Assembly: GCA_963789165.1 (NCBI GenBank)
Contig: CAWBJP010000003.1
Span: forward strand, 769,228-833,227
Direction: 5' to 3'
Length of the DNA: 64,000 nucleotides
Source: CAWBJP01 sp963789165
GTDB lineage: Bacteria; Actinomycetota; Acidimicrobiia; IMCC26256; BP-133
The notes below the pieces were generated by a model. It did not search any database. It was not told where the DNA came from and worked only from the letters and a program-made list of their open reading frames with translations. Every line of letters starts with the position of its first letter. Positions within the stretch are counted from its first letter, which is position 1. This document shows positions 1 through 10,531 of the stretch, piece by piece. The translations under genes and the position numbers were made by a program.

Positions 1-71
1 ATGAGATCTCCGCCGACCGGCTCACGCTCCAGCATCCGGACGGCAACGGACTGGGGTTGCGCGCCACTAGC

Positions 72-77
72 TAACTT
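72..77 (+). promoter_or_regulatory. -10 hexamer, leaderless ettA transcript
   Basis: TAACTT fits the TANNNT -10 pattern and ends 6 nt before the ettA ATG. No purine-rich Shine-Dalgarno sits at normal spacing, so transcription probably starts at or next to the start codon. No convincing -35 is visible. Confidence 0.45.
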
Positions 78-83
78 GGGGTC

Positions 84-1763
<1,680 letters not shown>

Positions 1764-1786
1764 GGCGGAGATTCGGCGTCACCCGG

Positions 1787-1792
1787 TACGGT
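1787..1792 (+). promoter_or_regulatory. -10 hexamer, leaderless DUF4404 transcript
   Basis: TACGGT (TANNNT) ends 7 nt before the ATG at 1800. No Shine-Dalgarno lies between, which favours a leaderless transcript and the ATG over the GTG at 1791. Confidence 0.4.
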
Positions 1793-1799
1793 GTCTCGG

Positions 1800-2060
1800 A
1801 TGGAACCTGATCTGCGCCGGCTGCTCGACGAGTTGCATTCCGCCATCGAGCGGACCGGGGACGACGACGCGGACCGGGCGGAACTCACCCGCCTGGTCGA
1901 CGCCGTGGAACGCCGCCTTCGCGACGACGAGGACGCCGAGCGCCATGGCCACCTGGTCGACGCCCTGCACCAGGCCGAGGTCCGTTTCGAGGCCGACCAC
2001 CCCGTCCTCGGTAGCGCCATCCGCCGGGCCATCGACACCCTCTCCGCCGCCGGGATCTAG
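1800..2060 (+). CDS. DUF4404 family protein
   Basis: Small acidic protein (86 aa) of unknown function. It opens with the helical MEPDLRRLLDELHSAIERT segment and ends with RFEADHPVLGSAIRRAIDTL, both typical of the DUF4404 family, which is found in many bacteria as short all-helical proteins. There is no signal peptide or membrane segment. The ATG at 1800 is preferred to the in-frame GTG at 1791 because a TANNNT hexamer lies 7 nt upstream of it. It sits 36 nt after ettA and may be transcribed separately. No specific function can be given. Confidence 0.75.
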   Translation: MEPDLRRLLDELHSAIERTGDDDADRAELTRLVDAVERRLRDDEDAERHGHLVDALHQAEVRFEADHPVLGSAIRRAIDTLSAAGI

Positions 2061-2104
2061 AGGGCGCGCGAGGAAAGTGCCGGGAATTTTCCCCGCCGCT
2101 TCGG

Positions 2105-2110
2105 TACCTT
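2105..2110 (+). promoter_or_regulatory. -10 hexamer upstream of dppB
   Basis: TACCTT ends 8 nt before the dppB ATG, with no Shine-Dalgarno between (the intervening bases are AT-rich). This is compatible with a leaderless or very short leader. The -35 is unclear. Confidence 0.35.
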
Positions 2111-2118
2111 AAATAGCA

Positions 2119-3102
2119 ATGGGGAAATTCCTCCTCCGGCGTCTGCTCAACTATCTGGTGCTGGTCAGCCTGGCCACCTGCCTCGGTTACTTCCTGGCTG
2201 CATCCACCCTCAATCCCCGCCAGCAGTACGAGAACCGCAACCCGCCTCCGCCGGAGGCATCCGTCGACCGGACCCTCGACGACCTGAACCTGAACGACAA
2301 GACGCCGGTGGTGGAACGCTTCACCAAGTGGGTGAGCGGGGCCGTGAAGGGCGACTTCGGCAAGACCATCGACGGGGGGTCGGTCAACGAGCAGATGCGC
2401 CGGCGCATGGGGGTGAGCCTGCGCCTGCTGCTCATCGGCTCCATCCTGGGGGCGCTCGTCGGGGTGGCCATCGGGGTGGGCGGCGCCGTCAGGCAGTACA
2501 ACGCCTTCGACCACGTCACCACCGCCACCTCGTTCCTGATCCTGGCCACTCCGGTGTTCCTCCTGGCCGTGCTCCTGAAGTACGGCGCCGTGAACCTCAA
2601 CCAGCATTTCGACACCCCTGTCCTCTACTACGTCGGCGAGTTCAACCCGTCCCTGGACGGCGGGTGGTGGGTTCACCTGGTCGACCGGTTCAAGCACCTC
2701 ATCCTTCCCACCCTGTCCATCACCCTGGGCTCGGCGGCCTTCTACTCGCGGTACCAGCGCAACTCGATGCTCGACGTGCTGGGCAGCGACTTCCTGCGCA
2801 CCGCCCGGGCCAAGGGCCTGGGCAAACGCCAGGCCCTGGTGAAGCACGCGCTGCGCACCGCCGTGATCCCCATGACCACCTTCTTCGCCTACTCCTTCGG
2901 GCTGCTCCTCACGGGCGCCACCTTCACCGAGAAGATCTTCGGCTGGCACGGGATGGGTGAATGGGTGGTCGACTCCATCAACAAGAACGACGTCAACGTG
3001 GTGGCGGCGGTGACCGTCTTCGCCGGGTTCCTCATCCTGCTGGCCGGCCTCCTGGCCGACGTGGCCTACGCCGCCCTCGATCCCCGGGTCCGGATCAGGT
3101 GA
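2119..3102 (+). CDS. dppB: Oligopeptide/dipeptide ABC transporter permease (DppB type)
   Basis: Integral-membrane permease of a peptide/nickel-class ABC importer, pairing with the downstream DppC-like permease. The 327 aa carry an N-terminal membrane helix (LLNYLVLVSLATCLGYFLAA), a periplasmic segment, then about five more helices. The cytoplasmic EAA-type loop reads LRTARAKGLGKRQALVKHAL and contacts the ATPase. The C-terminus DPRVRIR is typical. It is first in an operon with dppC, a two-domain ATPase and a lipoprotein. Several paralogous substrate classes (peptides, nickel, sugars) share this fold, so the transported substrate is unproven. Confidence 0.88.
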   Translation: MGKFLLRRLLNYLVLVSLATCLGYFLAASTLNPRQQYENRNPPPPEASVDRTLDDLNLNDKTPVVERFTKWVSGAVKGDFGKTIDGGSVNEQMRRRMGVSLRLLLIGSILGALVGVAIGVGGAVRQYNAFDHVTTATSFLILATPVFLLAVLLKYGAVNLNQHFDTPVLYYVGEFNPSLDGGWWVHLVDRFKHLILPTLSITLGSAAFYSRYQRNSMLDVLGSDFLRTARAKGLGKRQALVKHALRTAVIPMTTFFAYSFGLLLTGATFTEKIFGWHGMGEWVVDSINKNDVNVVAAVTVFAGFLILLAGLLADVAYAALDPRVRIR

Positions 3103-3104
3103 CC

Positions 3105-3157
3105 CCCGGGGCAGGGGGTGTCCCCCAAGGAGCGGGGTTGCGGGTGTCCCCCGAATG
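3105..3157 (+). repeat. Two adjacent CGGGGTGTCCCCG-type palindromic elements between dppB and dppC
   Basis: Two back-to-back units (about 3105-3130 and 3131-3157) share the GGGTGTCCCCC core and a leading CGGGG block with elements at 12081, 13258, 20575 and 43296. An AAGGAG that looks like the dppC ribosome-binding site lies at 3127-3132 between the two units, about 22 nt from the ATG. The second unit may have been inserted between the site and the start codon. Confidence 0.6.
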
Positions 3158-4117
3158 ACATTGCCCACGGATCCCGGCCTGGTCGCCCCGGACGACCACA
3201 CCATCCCCGCCGGGGCGGCGGCCTCGGGTCAGGCCGGCCCGGTCGAGGAATCGGAAGCGGGCCTGTCCCGGGGCAAGCTCGTCCTGCGCCGCTTCCGGCG
3301 CCGCAAGATCTCCATGGCCGCCCTGGGTGTCATCGCCGGGCTGTTCGTCATCGCCTTCGTGGGTCCCTACCTGTCCAAGTGGGACTACTCCAGCCAGGAC
3401 TACAACGCCTTCCTCCAGCCCCCGTCGGGAACGCACTGGTTCGGCACCACCCAGATCGGCCAGGACGTCTTCGAGCGGACCATGCGGGGGCTGCAGAAGT
3501 CGCTCTTCATCGGGCTGCTCACCGCCTTCCTGTCCACCGGCACGGCGGCGGTGGTGGGCGCCTGCGCCGGTTACTTCGGGGGCTGGGTCGAGCGGATCCT
3601 GATGTGGGTGGTCGACCTGCTCCTGGTGCTCCCCGCCTTCCTGATCATCGCCATCCTCTCCCCCACCTTCAAGAACAGCAGCTGGGTGTTCTTCGTGGTC
3701 CTCCTGGCCGGGTTCTCGTGGATGATCACCGCCCGGATCGTGCGGGGGCTGACGCTGTCGCTTCGGGAGCGGGAGTTCGTCACCGCGGCGCGCTACATGG
3801 GCGTGCCGTCCCGGGTCATCATCTTCCGCCATCTCCTGCCCAACATGTCGTCGTTCCTCATCATCGACGCCACCATCACGGTGGGGGGCGCCATCCTGGC
3901 CGAATCCGGGCTGTCCTACTTCGGCTTCGGGATCCAGCCCCCCGACGTCTCCCTCGGAACACTCATCGCCGCCGGGGGACCGTCCGCCTTCACCTACCCG
4001 TGGCTGTTCCTCTTCTCCGGCGGGCTGCTCATCCTCACCGTCCTCGCCGTGAGCGTGGTGGGCGACGGCCTGCGCGACGCCTTCGACCCCTACAGCGAGA
4101 GCGCCAAGGCCCGGTGA
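3155..4117 (+). CDS. dppC: Oligopeptide/dipeptide ABC transporter permease (DppC type)
   Basis: Second permease subunit of the peptide-class importer (320 aa). A soluble N-terminal extension precedes the RRFRRRKISMAALGVI entry into the first helix. The family segment GTTQIGQDVFERTMRGLQKS follows, then the EAA loop ARYMGVPSRVIIFRHLLPN. The C-terminal ends VVGDGLRDAFDP, the usual DppC finish. The stop codon overlaps the GTG of the ATPase gene (4114). The start at 3155 lacks a close Shine-Dalgarno because repeat elements occupy the leader. Confidence 0.88.
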   Translation: MTLPTDPGLVAPDDHTIPAGAAASGQAGPVEESEAGLSRGKLVLRRFRRRKISMAALGVIAGLFVIAFVGPYLSKWDYSSQDYNAFLQPPSGTHWFGTTQIGQDVFERTMRGLQKSLFIGLLTAFLSTGTAAVVGACAGYFGGWVERILMWVVDLLLVLPAFLIIAILSPTFKNSSWVFFVVLLAGFSWMITARIVRGLTLSLREREFVTAARYMGVPSRVIIFRHLLPNMSSFLIIDATITVGGAILAESGLSYFGFGIQPPDVSLGTLIAAGGPSAFTYPWLFLFSGGLLILTVLAVSVVGDGLRDAFDPYSESAKAR

Positions 4118-6232
4118 CCACCACGCTCCCGGGCGGATCGCGGGGCGGGCACGCCACCGGCGACGTCCTCTCCGTCACCGACCTCCACGTCTCCTTCCCC
4201 TCGGAGTCAGGGACGGTGCAAGCGGTCCGGGGGCTGACCTACTCGGTGGCGCCGGGCGAGGTGCTCGGCATCGTCGGCGAATCCGGATCGGGCAAGTCGG
4301 TCTCCGCCCTGGCCGTCATGGGCCTGCTTCCCGGCCGGGCCGAGGTCACCGGGTCGGTGCGCTTCCGGGACCGGGAGCTGCTCGGCCTGCCCGACGACGA
4401 ACTGACCGGCATCCGGGGCCAGGGCATCTCCATGGTGTTCCAGGACCCGCTCTCCGCCCTCACCCCCGTCTACAGCGTGGGCCAGCAGATCGCCGAGGCG
4501 GTGCGGATCCACCAGGACGTGAGCCGCGACCAGGCCACGAAACGGGCGGTGGAACTGCTCGACCTGGTCGGGATCCCCCGGGCGTCCGAAACGGGCCCGG
4601 TCCTACCCGCACGAGTTCTCCGGCGGGATGCGCCAGCGGGTGATGATCGCCATGGCCATCGCCAACGATCCCGACGTGATCATCGCCGACGAGCCCACCA
4701 CCGCCCTCGACGTCACCATCCAGGCCCAGGTCCTCGAGGTGCTGAAGACGGCCCAGGAGGCCACCGGGGCGGCCATCGTGATGATCACCCACGACCTGGG
4801 CGTGATCGCCGGCCTCGCCGATCGGGTCATGGTCATGTACGCCGGGCGACCGGTGGAGACCGGCCGGGTCGACGACCTCTTCTCCCGGCCCCGGATGCCC
4901 TACACGCTCGGCCTGCTCGGCTCGCTGCCCCGCCTCGACGTCGCCGAGCGGCAGCCCCTCACCCCCGTGGAGGGCAACCCGCCGTCGCTGGTGGACCTCC
5001 CCCCGGGATGCCCCTTCGCCCCCCGCTGCCCCATGCGGGTGGCCATGTGCGACGAGCTCGAACCCGACCTCCAGCCGATCCTGGCTCCCGGCCACGGACC
5101 CGGGCACGCCGCCGCCTGCCACCGCCAGGGCGAGATCGAATCCCGCCAGCTGACCTCCACCGACATCTTCCCCGCCCCCCTGGCCGGGCCGGCGCCCGTC
5201 GAGCGCCTCCCCCGGGAGCAGCGCCAGACCCTGGTGGCGGTGGAGGGCCTGATCCGCCGCTACCCCCTGACCAAGGGAGCCATCTTCCGGCGGGTGGTGG
5301 GCCAGATCCACGCCGTGGACGGGGTCAGCTTCGACATCCGCGAGGGCGAGACGCTCGGCCTGGTGGGCGAGTCCGGCTGCGGCAAGACCACCACCATCAA
5401 CGAGATCCTCAACCTGGCCCGGCCCATGGGCGGGCGGGTGGTGGTCCTCGGTCAGGACGACGGGTGCCCTCGACGGGCGGCGCCGGCGCCAGATCCGCCG
5501 CGATCTGTCGGTCGTGTTCCAGGACCCCATGGCCTCCCTCGATCCCCGCATGCCGGTGGGCGACATCCTGGCCGAGGCTCTGCGCACCTACGGCGTCGCC
5601 CCGGCGCAGCGGCAGCGCCCGGGTGCGGGAGCTGCTCGCAGCTGGTGGGCCTGGCGCCCGACCACGCCAGCCGCTACCCCAACGAGTTCTCCGGCGGCCA
5701 GCGCCAGCGGATCGGCATCGCCCGGGCCCTGGCCCTCGAGCCCAAGGTGGTGGTGCTCGACGAGCCGGTCTCCGCCCTCGACGTGTCCATCCGGGCCGGC
5801 GTCATCAACCTGCTCGAGGAGCTGAAGGAGCGGCTCTCGCCTGGCCTACCTGTTCGTGGCCCACGACCTGTCCGTGGTGCGCCACATCGCCGACCGGGTG
5901 GCGGTCATGTACCTGGGCCGGATCGTCGAGATCGGCACCACCCGGGCGGTCTTCGACAGCCCGTCCCACCCCTACACCCAGGCGCTGCTGTCGGCCGTGC
6001 CCATCCCCGACCCGGCCGCGGAGCGGGCCCGGCGCCGCATCATCCTGGAGGGCGACCTGCCCAGCCCGCCGACCCGCCGTCGGGATGCCGGTTCCGGACC
6101 CGCTGCCCGATGTTCGCCGGCCTCGACGAGGAACGCCGCCAGCGGTGCATCGACGTCGAGCCCGACCCCTACCCCCAGGGCGGTGACCACGCCGCTGCCT
6201 GCCACTACGCCGAGGCCCGTCCTGTCTTCTGA
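4114..6232 (+). pseudogene. Peptide ABC transporter ATP-binding protein, DppD-DppF two-domain fusion, frame broken
   Basis: Encodes two ABC ATPase modules with no stop between them, like the tandem ATPase GsiA. The first module has GESGSGKS, FQDPLSAL, FSGGMRQR, IIADEPTTALD and the C-terminal GCPFAPRCPMR box. The second has GESGCGKT, FQDPMASLDP, FSGGQRQR, VVLDEPVSALD and GCRFRTRCPMF. Reading both requires single-base shifts near 4590, 5463, 5612, 5639, 5837 (each reads as one extra base) and 6066 (one base missing). Motifs are intact either side, so sequencing or assembly indels are likelier than old decay. The GTG start overlaps the dppC stop. Confidence 0.8.
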
Positions 6233-6235
6233 CGT

Positions 6236-6262
6236 TTGCCGGCGCCCCGATCCGCCTACAAT
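6236..6262 (+). promoter_or_regulatory. Possible promoter of the peptide-binding lipoprotein gene
   Basis: TTGCCG at 6236-6241 and TACAAT at 6257-6262 are separated by 15 nt, or 16 if TTTGCC is used. The -10 matches well, but the spacing is short. An AGGAGG ribosome-binding site follows at 6299-6304. Confidence 0.35.
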
Positions 6263-6309
6263 CTCGTGGTCGAACCACCACGCAGAGTCGGCACCCCCAG
6301 GAGGCAAAT

Positions 6310-8027
6310 GTGAAGCCGGACCCGACGGATGCTCGGCCTACTGCTCGCCTTCAGTCTGGTCGCAGGGGCCTGTGGCGGTGGCGGTGACGACGACGGCGAT
6401 GACGCCACCACGGACACCTCGGGCGGGGGCGACTCGGCCAGCGAGAACAACATCAACGCCGTCGACGTGCAGGATCTCGCCGCCGGGGGGACGCTGACCT
6501 GGGCCCTGGCCGACTTCCCGCCCAACTTCAACTACCACAATCTCGACGGGACGCTGGCCGACAACGCCGACGTCATCGGCGCCCTCATGCCCGGCACCTT
6601 CGAGTACGACGCCAAGGCGCAGCCCCACCTCGACGAGGAGTTCGTCACGAAGGCGGAGCTCACGGCCGAGAGCCCCAAGCAGGTCGTCACCTACCAGATC
6701 AACCCCAAGGCCAAGTGGGACGACGGCACCCCCATCACCTGGAAGGACTTCGAGGCCCAGTGGAAGGCCCTCAACGGCACCAACGAGGCCTTCAAGGTCG
6801 CCTCCACCCAGGGCTACGACAAGATCGAGAGCGTCGTCCGGGGCAAGGACGACCTCGAGGTCATCGTCACCTTCAAGGAGCCCTACGCCGACTGGCGGGG
6901 TGAGTTCAACCCCCTCTACCCGGCGTCCACCAACAGCGACCCCGACGTGTTCAACGAGGGTTGGAAGGAGAAGTTCCTCGTCACCGCCGGCCCCTTCAAG
7001 GTCGAGGGCATCGACAAGACGGCCCAGACCATCACCCTGGTGCGCAACGAGAAGTGGTGGGGGCGTCCGGCCAAGCTGGACAAGATCATCTTCCGGGTCA
7101 TCGACCCCGACGCCCAGATCGGCGCCCTGGCCAACGGCGAGATCGACTTCATCGACGTCGGGTCCCGACGTGAACAAGCTGCGCCAGGCGGAGCAGACGG
7201 CCGGCATCGACCTCCGCAAGGCGGCGGGGCCCAACTTCCGCCACGTCACCATCAACGGTACAGCCGAAGTCCTCAAGGACGTCAAGGTCCGCAAGGCGCT
7301 GGCCCTGGGCATCAACCGGGAGACGATCGGCAAGGCCATGCTCACGCCGCTCGGCTTCGAGTCCAAGCCGCTGAACAACCACATCTTCATGACCAACCAG
7401 AAGGGCTACCAGTCCAACGCCGGGGACCTGGAGAAGGCCGATCCGGAGGCGGCCAAGAAGCTCCTCGAGGAGGCGGGCTGGAAGAAGGCCACCGGCGGCA
7501 TCCGCATGAAGGACGGCAAGCCGCTGCGCATCCGGTTCGTGATCCCGTCCAACGTCGCCACCTCGGCCCAGGAGTCGGAGCTGATCCGGGGCATGCTCAA
7601 GCCCATCGGGGCCGACGTGGCCATCGAGACGGTGCCCCTGGACGACTTCTTCGAGAAGTACATCAACACCGGCAACTTCGAGTTCACCGTGTTCTCCTGG
7701 ATCGGGACGGTCTTCCCCATCAGCTCGTCCAAGTCGATCTATGCCAAGCCCAAGCCGGTGCCCAAGGGCGAGCTGGCCATCCAGCAGAACTACGCCCGGG
7801 TCGGCTCCCCCGAGCTCGACGCCCTCTTCGACGAGGCCACCCGCATCTTCGACACCGAGGAGGCGGCCAAGCTCGGCAACCGCATCGACAAGATGATCTG
7901 GGACGAGGTCCACTCCCTCACCCTCTACCAGCGGCCCGAGATCGTGGCGGCCAAGAAGAACCTGGCCAACTTCGGCGCCTTCGGCTTCGCCTCCGCCATC
8001 TACGAGGACATCGGCTTCACCAAGTAG
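6310..8027 (+). CDS. Peptide ABC transporter substrate-binding lipoprotein (SBP family 5), two frame breaks
   Basis: Extracytoplasmic solute receptor for the preceding importer, presumed to bind peptides. It carries a lipoprotein signal ending LVAGACGGGG, then an acidic linker and the SBP_bac_5 fold (WDDGTPITWKDFEAQWKAL; KKLLEEAGWKK; C-terminal TLYQRPEIVAAKKNL). The strong AGGAGG at 6299 points to GTG 6310. That frame joins the signal peptide only if one base between 6316 and 6321 is extra, which then gives a basic n-region VKRTRRMLG. A second shift at about 7162 (extra G) restores DVGPDVNKLRQ. The reading frame as given is therefore not continuous. Confidence 0.82.
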
Positions 8028-8044
8028 CGCAGGTAGCCCATCGC

Positions 8045-9346
8045 CTAAGCCGGGTCCCCGCGGGGCCGGTGGAGCTCGGAGGCCACCGGGTCGTCCTCAC
8101 TGCGGACGATGAGCCGGATGGGGCGGTCGCGCCGCAGGTAGTCCCAGGCCCACGAGGCGAGCACCACGGCCCGGTTGCGGAAGCCGATGAGGTACCACAG
8201 GTGCACGACCAGCCAGGTCACCCAGCCGGCGAAGCCGGTGATCCGGAGACGGCCGAGCTGGACTACGGCGGCGTTGCGGCCGATGGTCGCCATGATGCCC
8301 TTGTCCTTGTAACGGAACGCTCCGGGGTCGGTGGCTCCGTCGACCCCGGCCCGGACCAGGACGGCCCGGGCGGCGTGGCGACCCTCCTGCATGGCCGGCG
8401 GCGCCAGCATGGGCAGCTCGGTCTCATGGTCGGGTACCGACGCCGCGTCACCGAGCACCAGGACCTCGTCGCGCCCGCCGAGGCGCAGGCGCGCATCGGC
8501 CTGCAGCCGTCGCGACCGGCTGCGGGGCGGTGCTTCGTCGGCGAGCGGATCGTCCGGTTGCACCCCGGCCGACCAGACCACGGTCCGGGTGGCGACCGTC
8601 TCCCCGTCCGAGAGCACGACCTGCTCGTCGGTCGCCGCCTTGACCAGAGTGGCGGTACGCACCTGAACCCCCCGGCGGGTCAGGACCCGCTCGGCGTAGC
8701 CCCCGAGCCGGGCGTCGAAGACGGGCAGGAGATGCTCGGCGCCCTCCACCACGACGATGCGGCCTGACGCCGGCTCGAGCTCCGGATAGTCGCGCCCCAG
8801 CACCCGGCCGAGGAGCTCGCCCAGGGCGCCGGCATACTCCACCCCGGTGGGCCCACCGCCCACGATCACGAAGGTGAGCCAGGGGCCGCGCTCCACCGGG
8901 TTCGCCTGGGCCGCCTTCTCCAAGCACGACAGCACGTGGTTGCGCAGCCGGAGCGCCTCGTCGAGGGTTTTCATGCCGATGGTGGAGCGGGCCAGGTCGG
9001 GATTGCCGAAGTAGGCGTTGGTACTGCCGGTGGCCAGGACAAGGCTGTCGTAGGGGATCTCGCCACCGTCATGGGTCCGCACCACCCGGGCATCCAGGTC
9101 GACCCCGGTGACGGCGGCCAGGCGGAAGCGGACGTTGTGCGAGCGGCGGAAGACGCTGCGCAGCGGGTAGGCCACGTCCGACGGGTTCAGCAGGGCGGTG
9201 GCCACCTGGTACAGGAGGGGCGTGAACAGGTGGTAGTTGCGCCGGTCGAGAAGGACCACGTCGACGGGCTTCCCGTCCAGGGCCCGGGCACAGGCCAGAC
9301 CGCCGAAGCCCCCTCCCACGATCACCACCTTGTGCCGCTCGCCCAC
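8045..9346 (-). CDS. ndh: NAD(P)/FAD-dependent oxidoreductase, type II NADH dehydrogenase (NDH-2)
   Basis: Monotopic flavoprotein passing electrons from NADH to membrane quinone without proton pumping (433 aa). The FAD-binding GGGFGG lies near the N-terminus, followed by NYHLFTPLLYQVAT, an NDH-2 hallmark. The NADH-binding IVGGGPTGVEYAGAL, the LGDAA box and MQEGRHAAR follow. A hydrophobic C-terminal segment (WVTWLVVHLWYLIGF) should anchor it to the membrane. The GTG at 9346 is chosen because it places KVVIVGGGFGG eight residues in. Longer in-frame sequence upstream is low-complexity and overlaps the next gene. Confidence 0.88.
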   Translation of the reverse strand: MGERHKVVIVGGGFGGLACARALDGKPVDVVLLDRRNYHLFTPLLYQVATALLNPSDVAYPLRSVFRRSHNVRFRLAAVTGVDLDARVVRTHDGGEIPYDSLVLATGSTNAYFGNPDLARSTIGMKTLDEALRLRNHVLSCLEKAAQANPVERGPWLTFVIVGGGPTGVEYAGALGELLGRVLGRDYPELEPASGRIVVVEGAEHLLPVFDARLGGYAERVLTRRGVQVRTATLVKAATDEQVVLSDGETVATRTVVWSAGVQPDDPLADEAPPRSRSRRLQADARLRLGGRDEVLVLGDAASVPDHETELPMLAPPAMQEGRHAARAVLVRAGVDGATDPGAFRYKDKGIMATIGRNAAVVQLGRLRITGFAGWVTWLVVHLWYLIGFRNRAVVLASWAWDYLRRDRPIRLIVRSEDDPVASELHRPRGDPA

Positions 9347-9356
9347 GCGGGCGACG

Positions 9357-10295
9357 TTAGCCAGGGGCGGAGGGCAACCCGTGACAGGTGCCGGTCCCGG
9401 CGTCGGTGAACGACCGGCCCGCTTCGGGCAGAAACTCCCACTCGTAGCCGAGGGACTGCAGCGTGAGCTTGAGGACGCCGGCGGTGTCGTTGTTCCGCAC
9501 CTCGCTGTTGGGCAACGACGTTCCGAAGCCGTAGTGACTCGCCCCACCGGTACCTACCGTGAACTGGCGGATCCCGAAGTCGCTGTCGGCCACCCCGGCC
9601 GCCGTCTGGGGGGAGAAGCGCTCGTAGACATGGTCATGACCGCCCAACACCACATCGGCGCCGAAGTCGTAGAGGGTCTCCCAGAAAGGCTCGAGGCCGC
9701 GACTCGAGCCGTGCTGGGAGGAAGAGCTGAACCGGGGGTGGTGCCAGATAGCCAGCGTGCAGCGGGAGGTGGAGGCGGACAGGACCGCCCGTAGCCACTG
9801 GTCCTGGGGGGACCCGGGCCCGCAACCGCCCACGGCGGCGCACGAACTGTTGAGCACGACCACGTGCCAAGCGCCCCTGGCGTAGTCGTAGTAGCCCTTG
9901 GCCGGGTCGCCCGCCGCCGCTCCGAAGTACCCGTAGTACGCCTCCGCCCCAGGAGTTCGGTAGTCGTGGTTGCCGGGCGCCGGCCGGGTGCGCGCCTTGT
10001 GGCGACCCCAGCTGGGCTCGTAGCACCGGGCGTACTCGTCGGCCGTGCCCGAGTTGTACACGTTGTCGCCCACGGTGAAGACGGTGACGTCGCCCCCAGC
10101 CGCGACCACCTGATCGATGAGGTTGGCCGTGGCCTCGTCGCCGCCGGAGCTGCAACGGGCGATGTCGCCCGCCCCGACCAGGATCGGGCCACCCAACGCC
10201 GGCGACACCACGGGCGGGATGAACGCCAGCTGCGCCACCACCAGGGCGATGACCGCGTGCACGGCGCCGCGACGCTCTCGATGTCCTGCTGCCAC
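9357..10295 (-). CDS. Secreted metallophosphoesterase
   Basis: Predicted exported calcineurin-like phosphatase of 312 aa. An N-terminal hydrophobic stretch (AVIALVVAQLAFIPPVV) acts as a signal peptide. The metal-binding blocks appear in order: GAGDIARC, VGDNVYNSG, PGNHDYRTPGAEAYYG, WHHPRF and GGHDHVYERF. This set resembles purple-acid-phosphatase-like actinobacterial exoenzymes, but the substrate is unknown. It precedes ndh on the same strand by 10 nt and may share its transcript. The start is GTG 10295, with an internal GTG a dozen codons later as an alternative. Confidence 0.82.
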   Translation of the reverse strand: MAAGHRERRGAVHAVIALVVAQLAFIPPVVSPALGGPILVGAGDIARCSSGGDEATANLIDQVVAAGGDVTVFTVGDNVYNSGTADEYARCYEPSWGRHKARTRPAPGNHDYRTPGAEAYYGYFGAAAGDPAKGYYDYARGAWHVVVLNSSCAAVGGCGPGSPQDQWLRAVLSASTSRCTLAIWHHPRFSSSSQHGSSRGLEPFWETLYDFGADVVLGGHDHVYERFSPQTAAGVADSDFGIRQFTVGTGGASHYGFGTSLPNSEVRNNDTAGVLKLTLQSLGYEWEFLPEAGRSFTDAGTGTCHGLPSAPG

Positions 10296-10419
10296 CCCAG
10301 CCCCCCAGCCGGCCCACGTTTCGTGGTCAAAACTAGGCGAAATCTCACAAAAGGGACAAATCCGGCAGGGGCCCGGAAGGCACCGGAGGCGCCCGTGATC
10401 ACCCGGCGCCGGGCGGTGC

Positions 10420-10425
10420 TAGCGT
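10420..10425 (+). promoter_or_regulatory. -10 hexamer of the thiamine operon
   Basis: TAGCGT (TANNNT) ends 6 nt before the first bases of the TPP aptamer, so a start near 10432 would place the riboswitch at the very 5' end of the transcript. No clear -35 is seen. Confidence 0.4.
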
Positions 10426-10430
10426 GATCT

Positions 10431-10522
10431 CGGACCACGGGAGCCCGTGCAACCGGGCTGAGAGGGGGGTGGAAACCCCCGACCGTCGGAACCTGATCCG
10501 GGTAATGCCGGCGCAGGGAGGA
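10431..10522 (+). ncRNA. TPP riboswitch (thi-box)
   Basis: Contains the conserved thi-box blocks in order: CACGGGAGCCCG, GGGCTGAGAG, a GC-rich P3 arm, ACCTGATCCGGGTAATGCC and GCGCAGGGAGG. It binds thiamine pyrophosphate and shuts off the downstream thiamine genes. The 3' end of the aptamer runs straight into the Shine-Dalgarno GGGAGGAG of thiO, which suggests control of translation initiation by sequestering that site. Confidence 0.93.
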
Positions 10523-10531
10523 GAAGTGGAC

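Noticed and set aside
1885..3204. Long minus-strand open frame (439 codons) opposite dppB
   Set aside because: Gly/His/Val-rich shadow of the dppB codons; dppB has clear family motifs on the plus strand.
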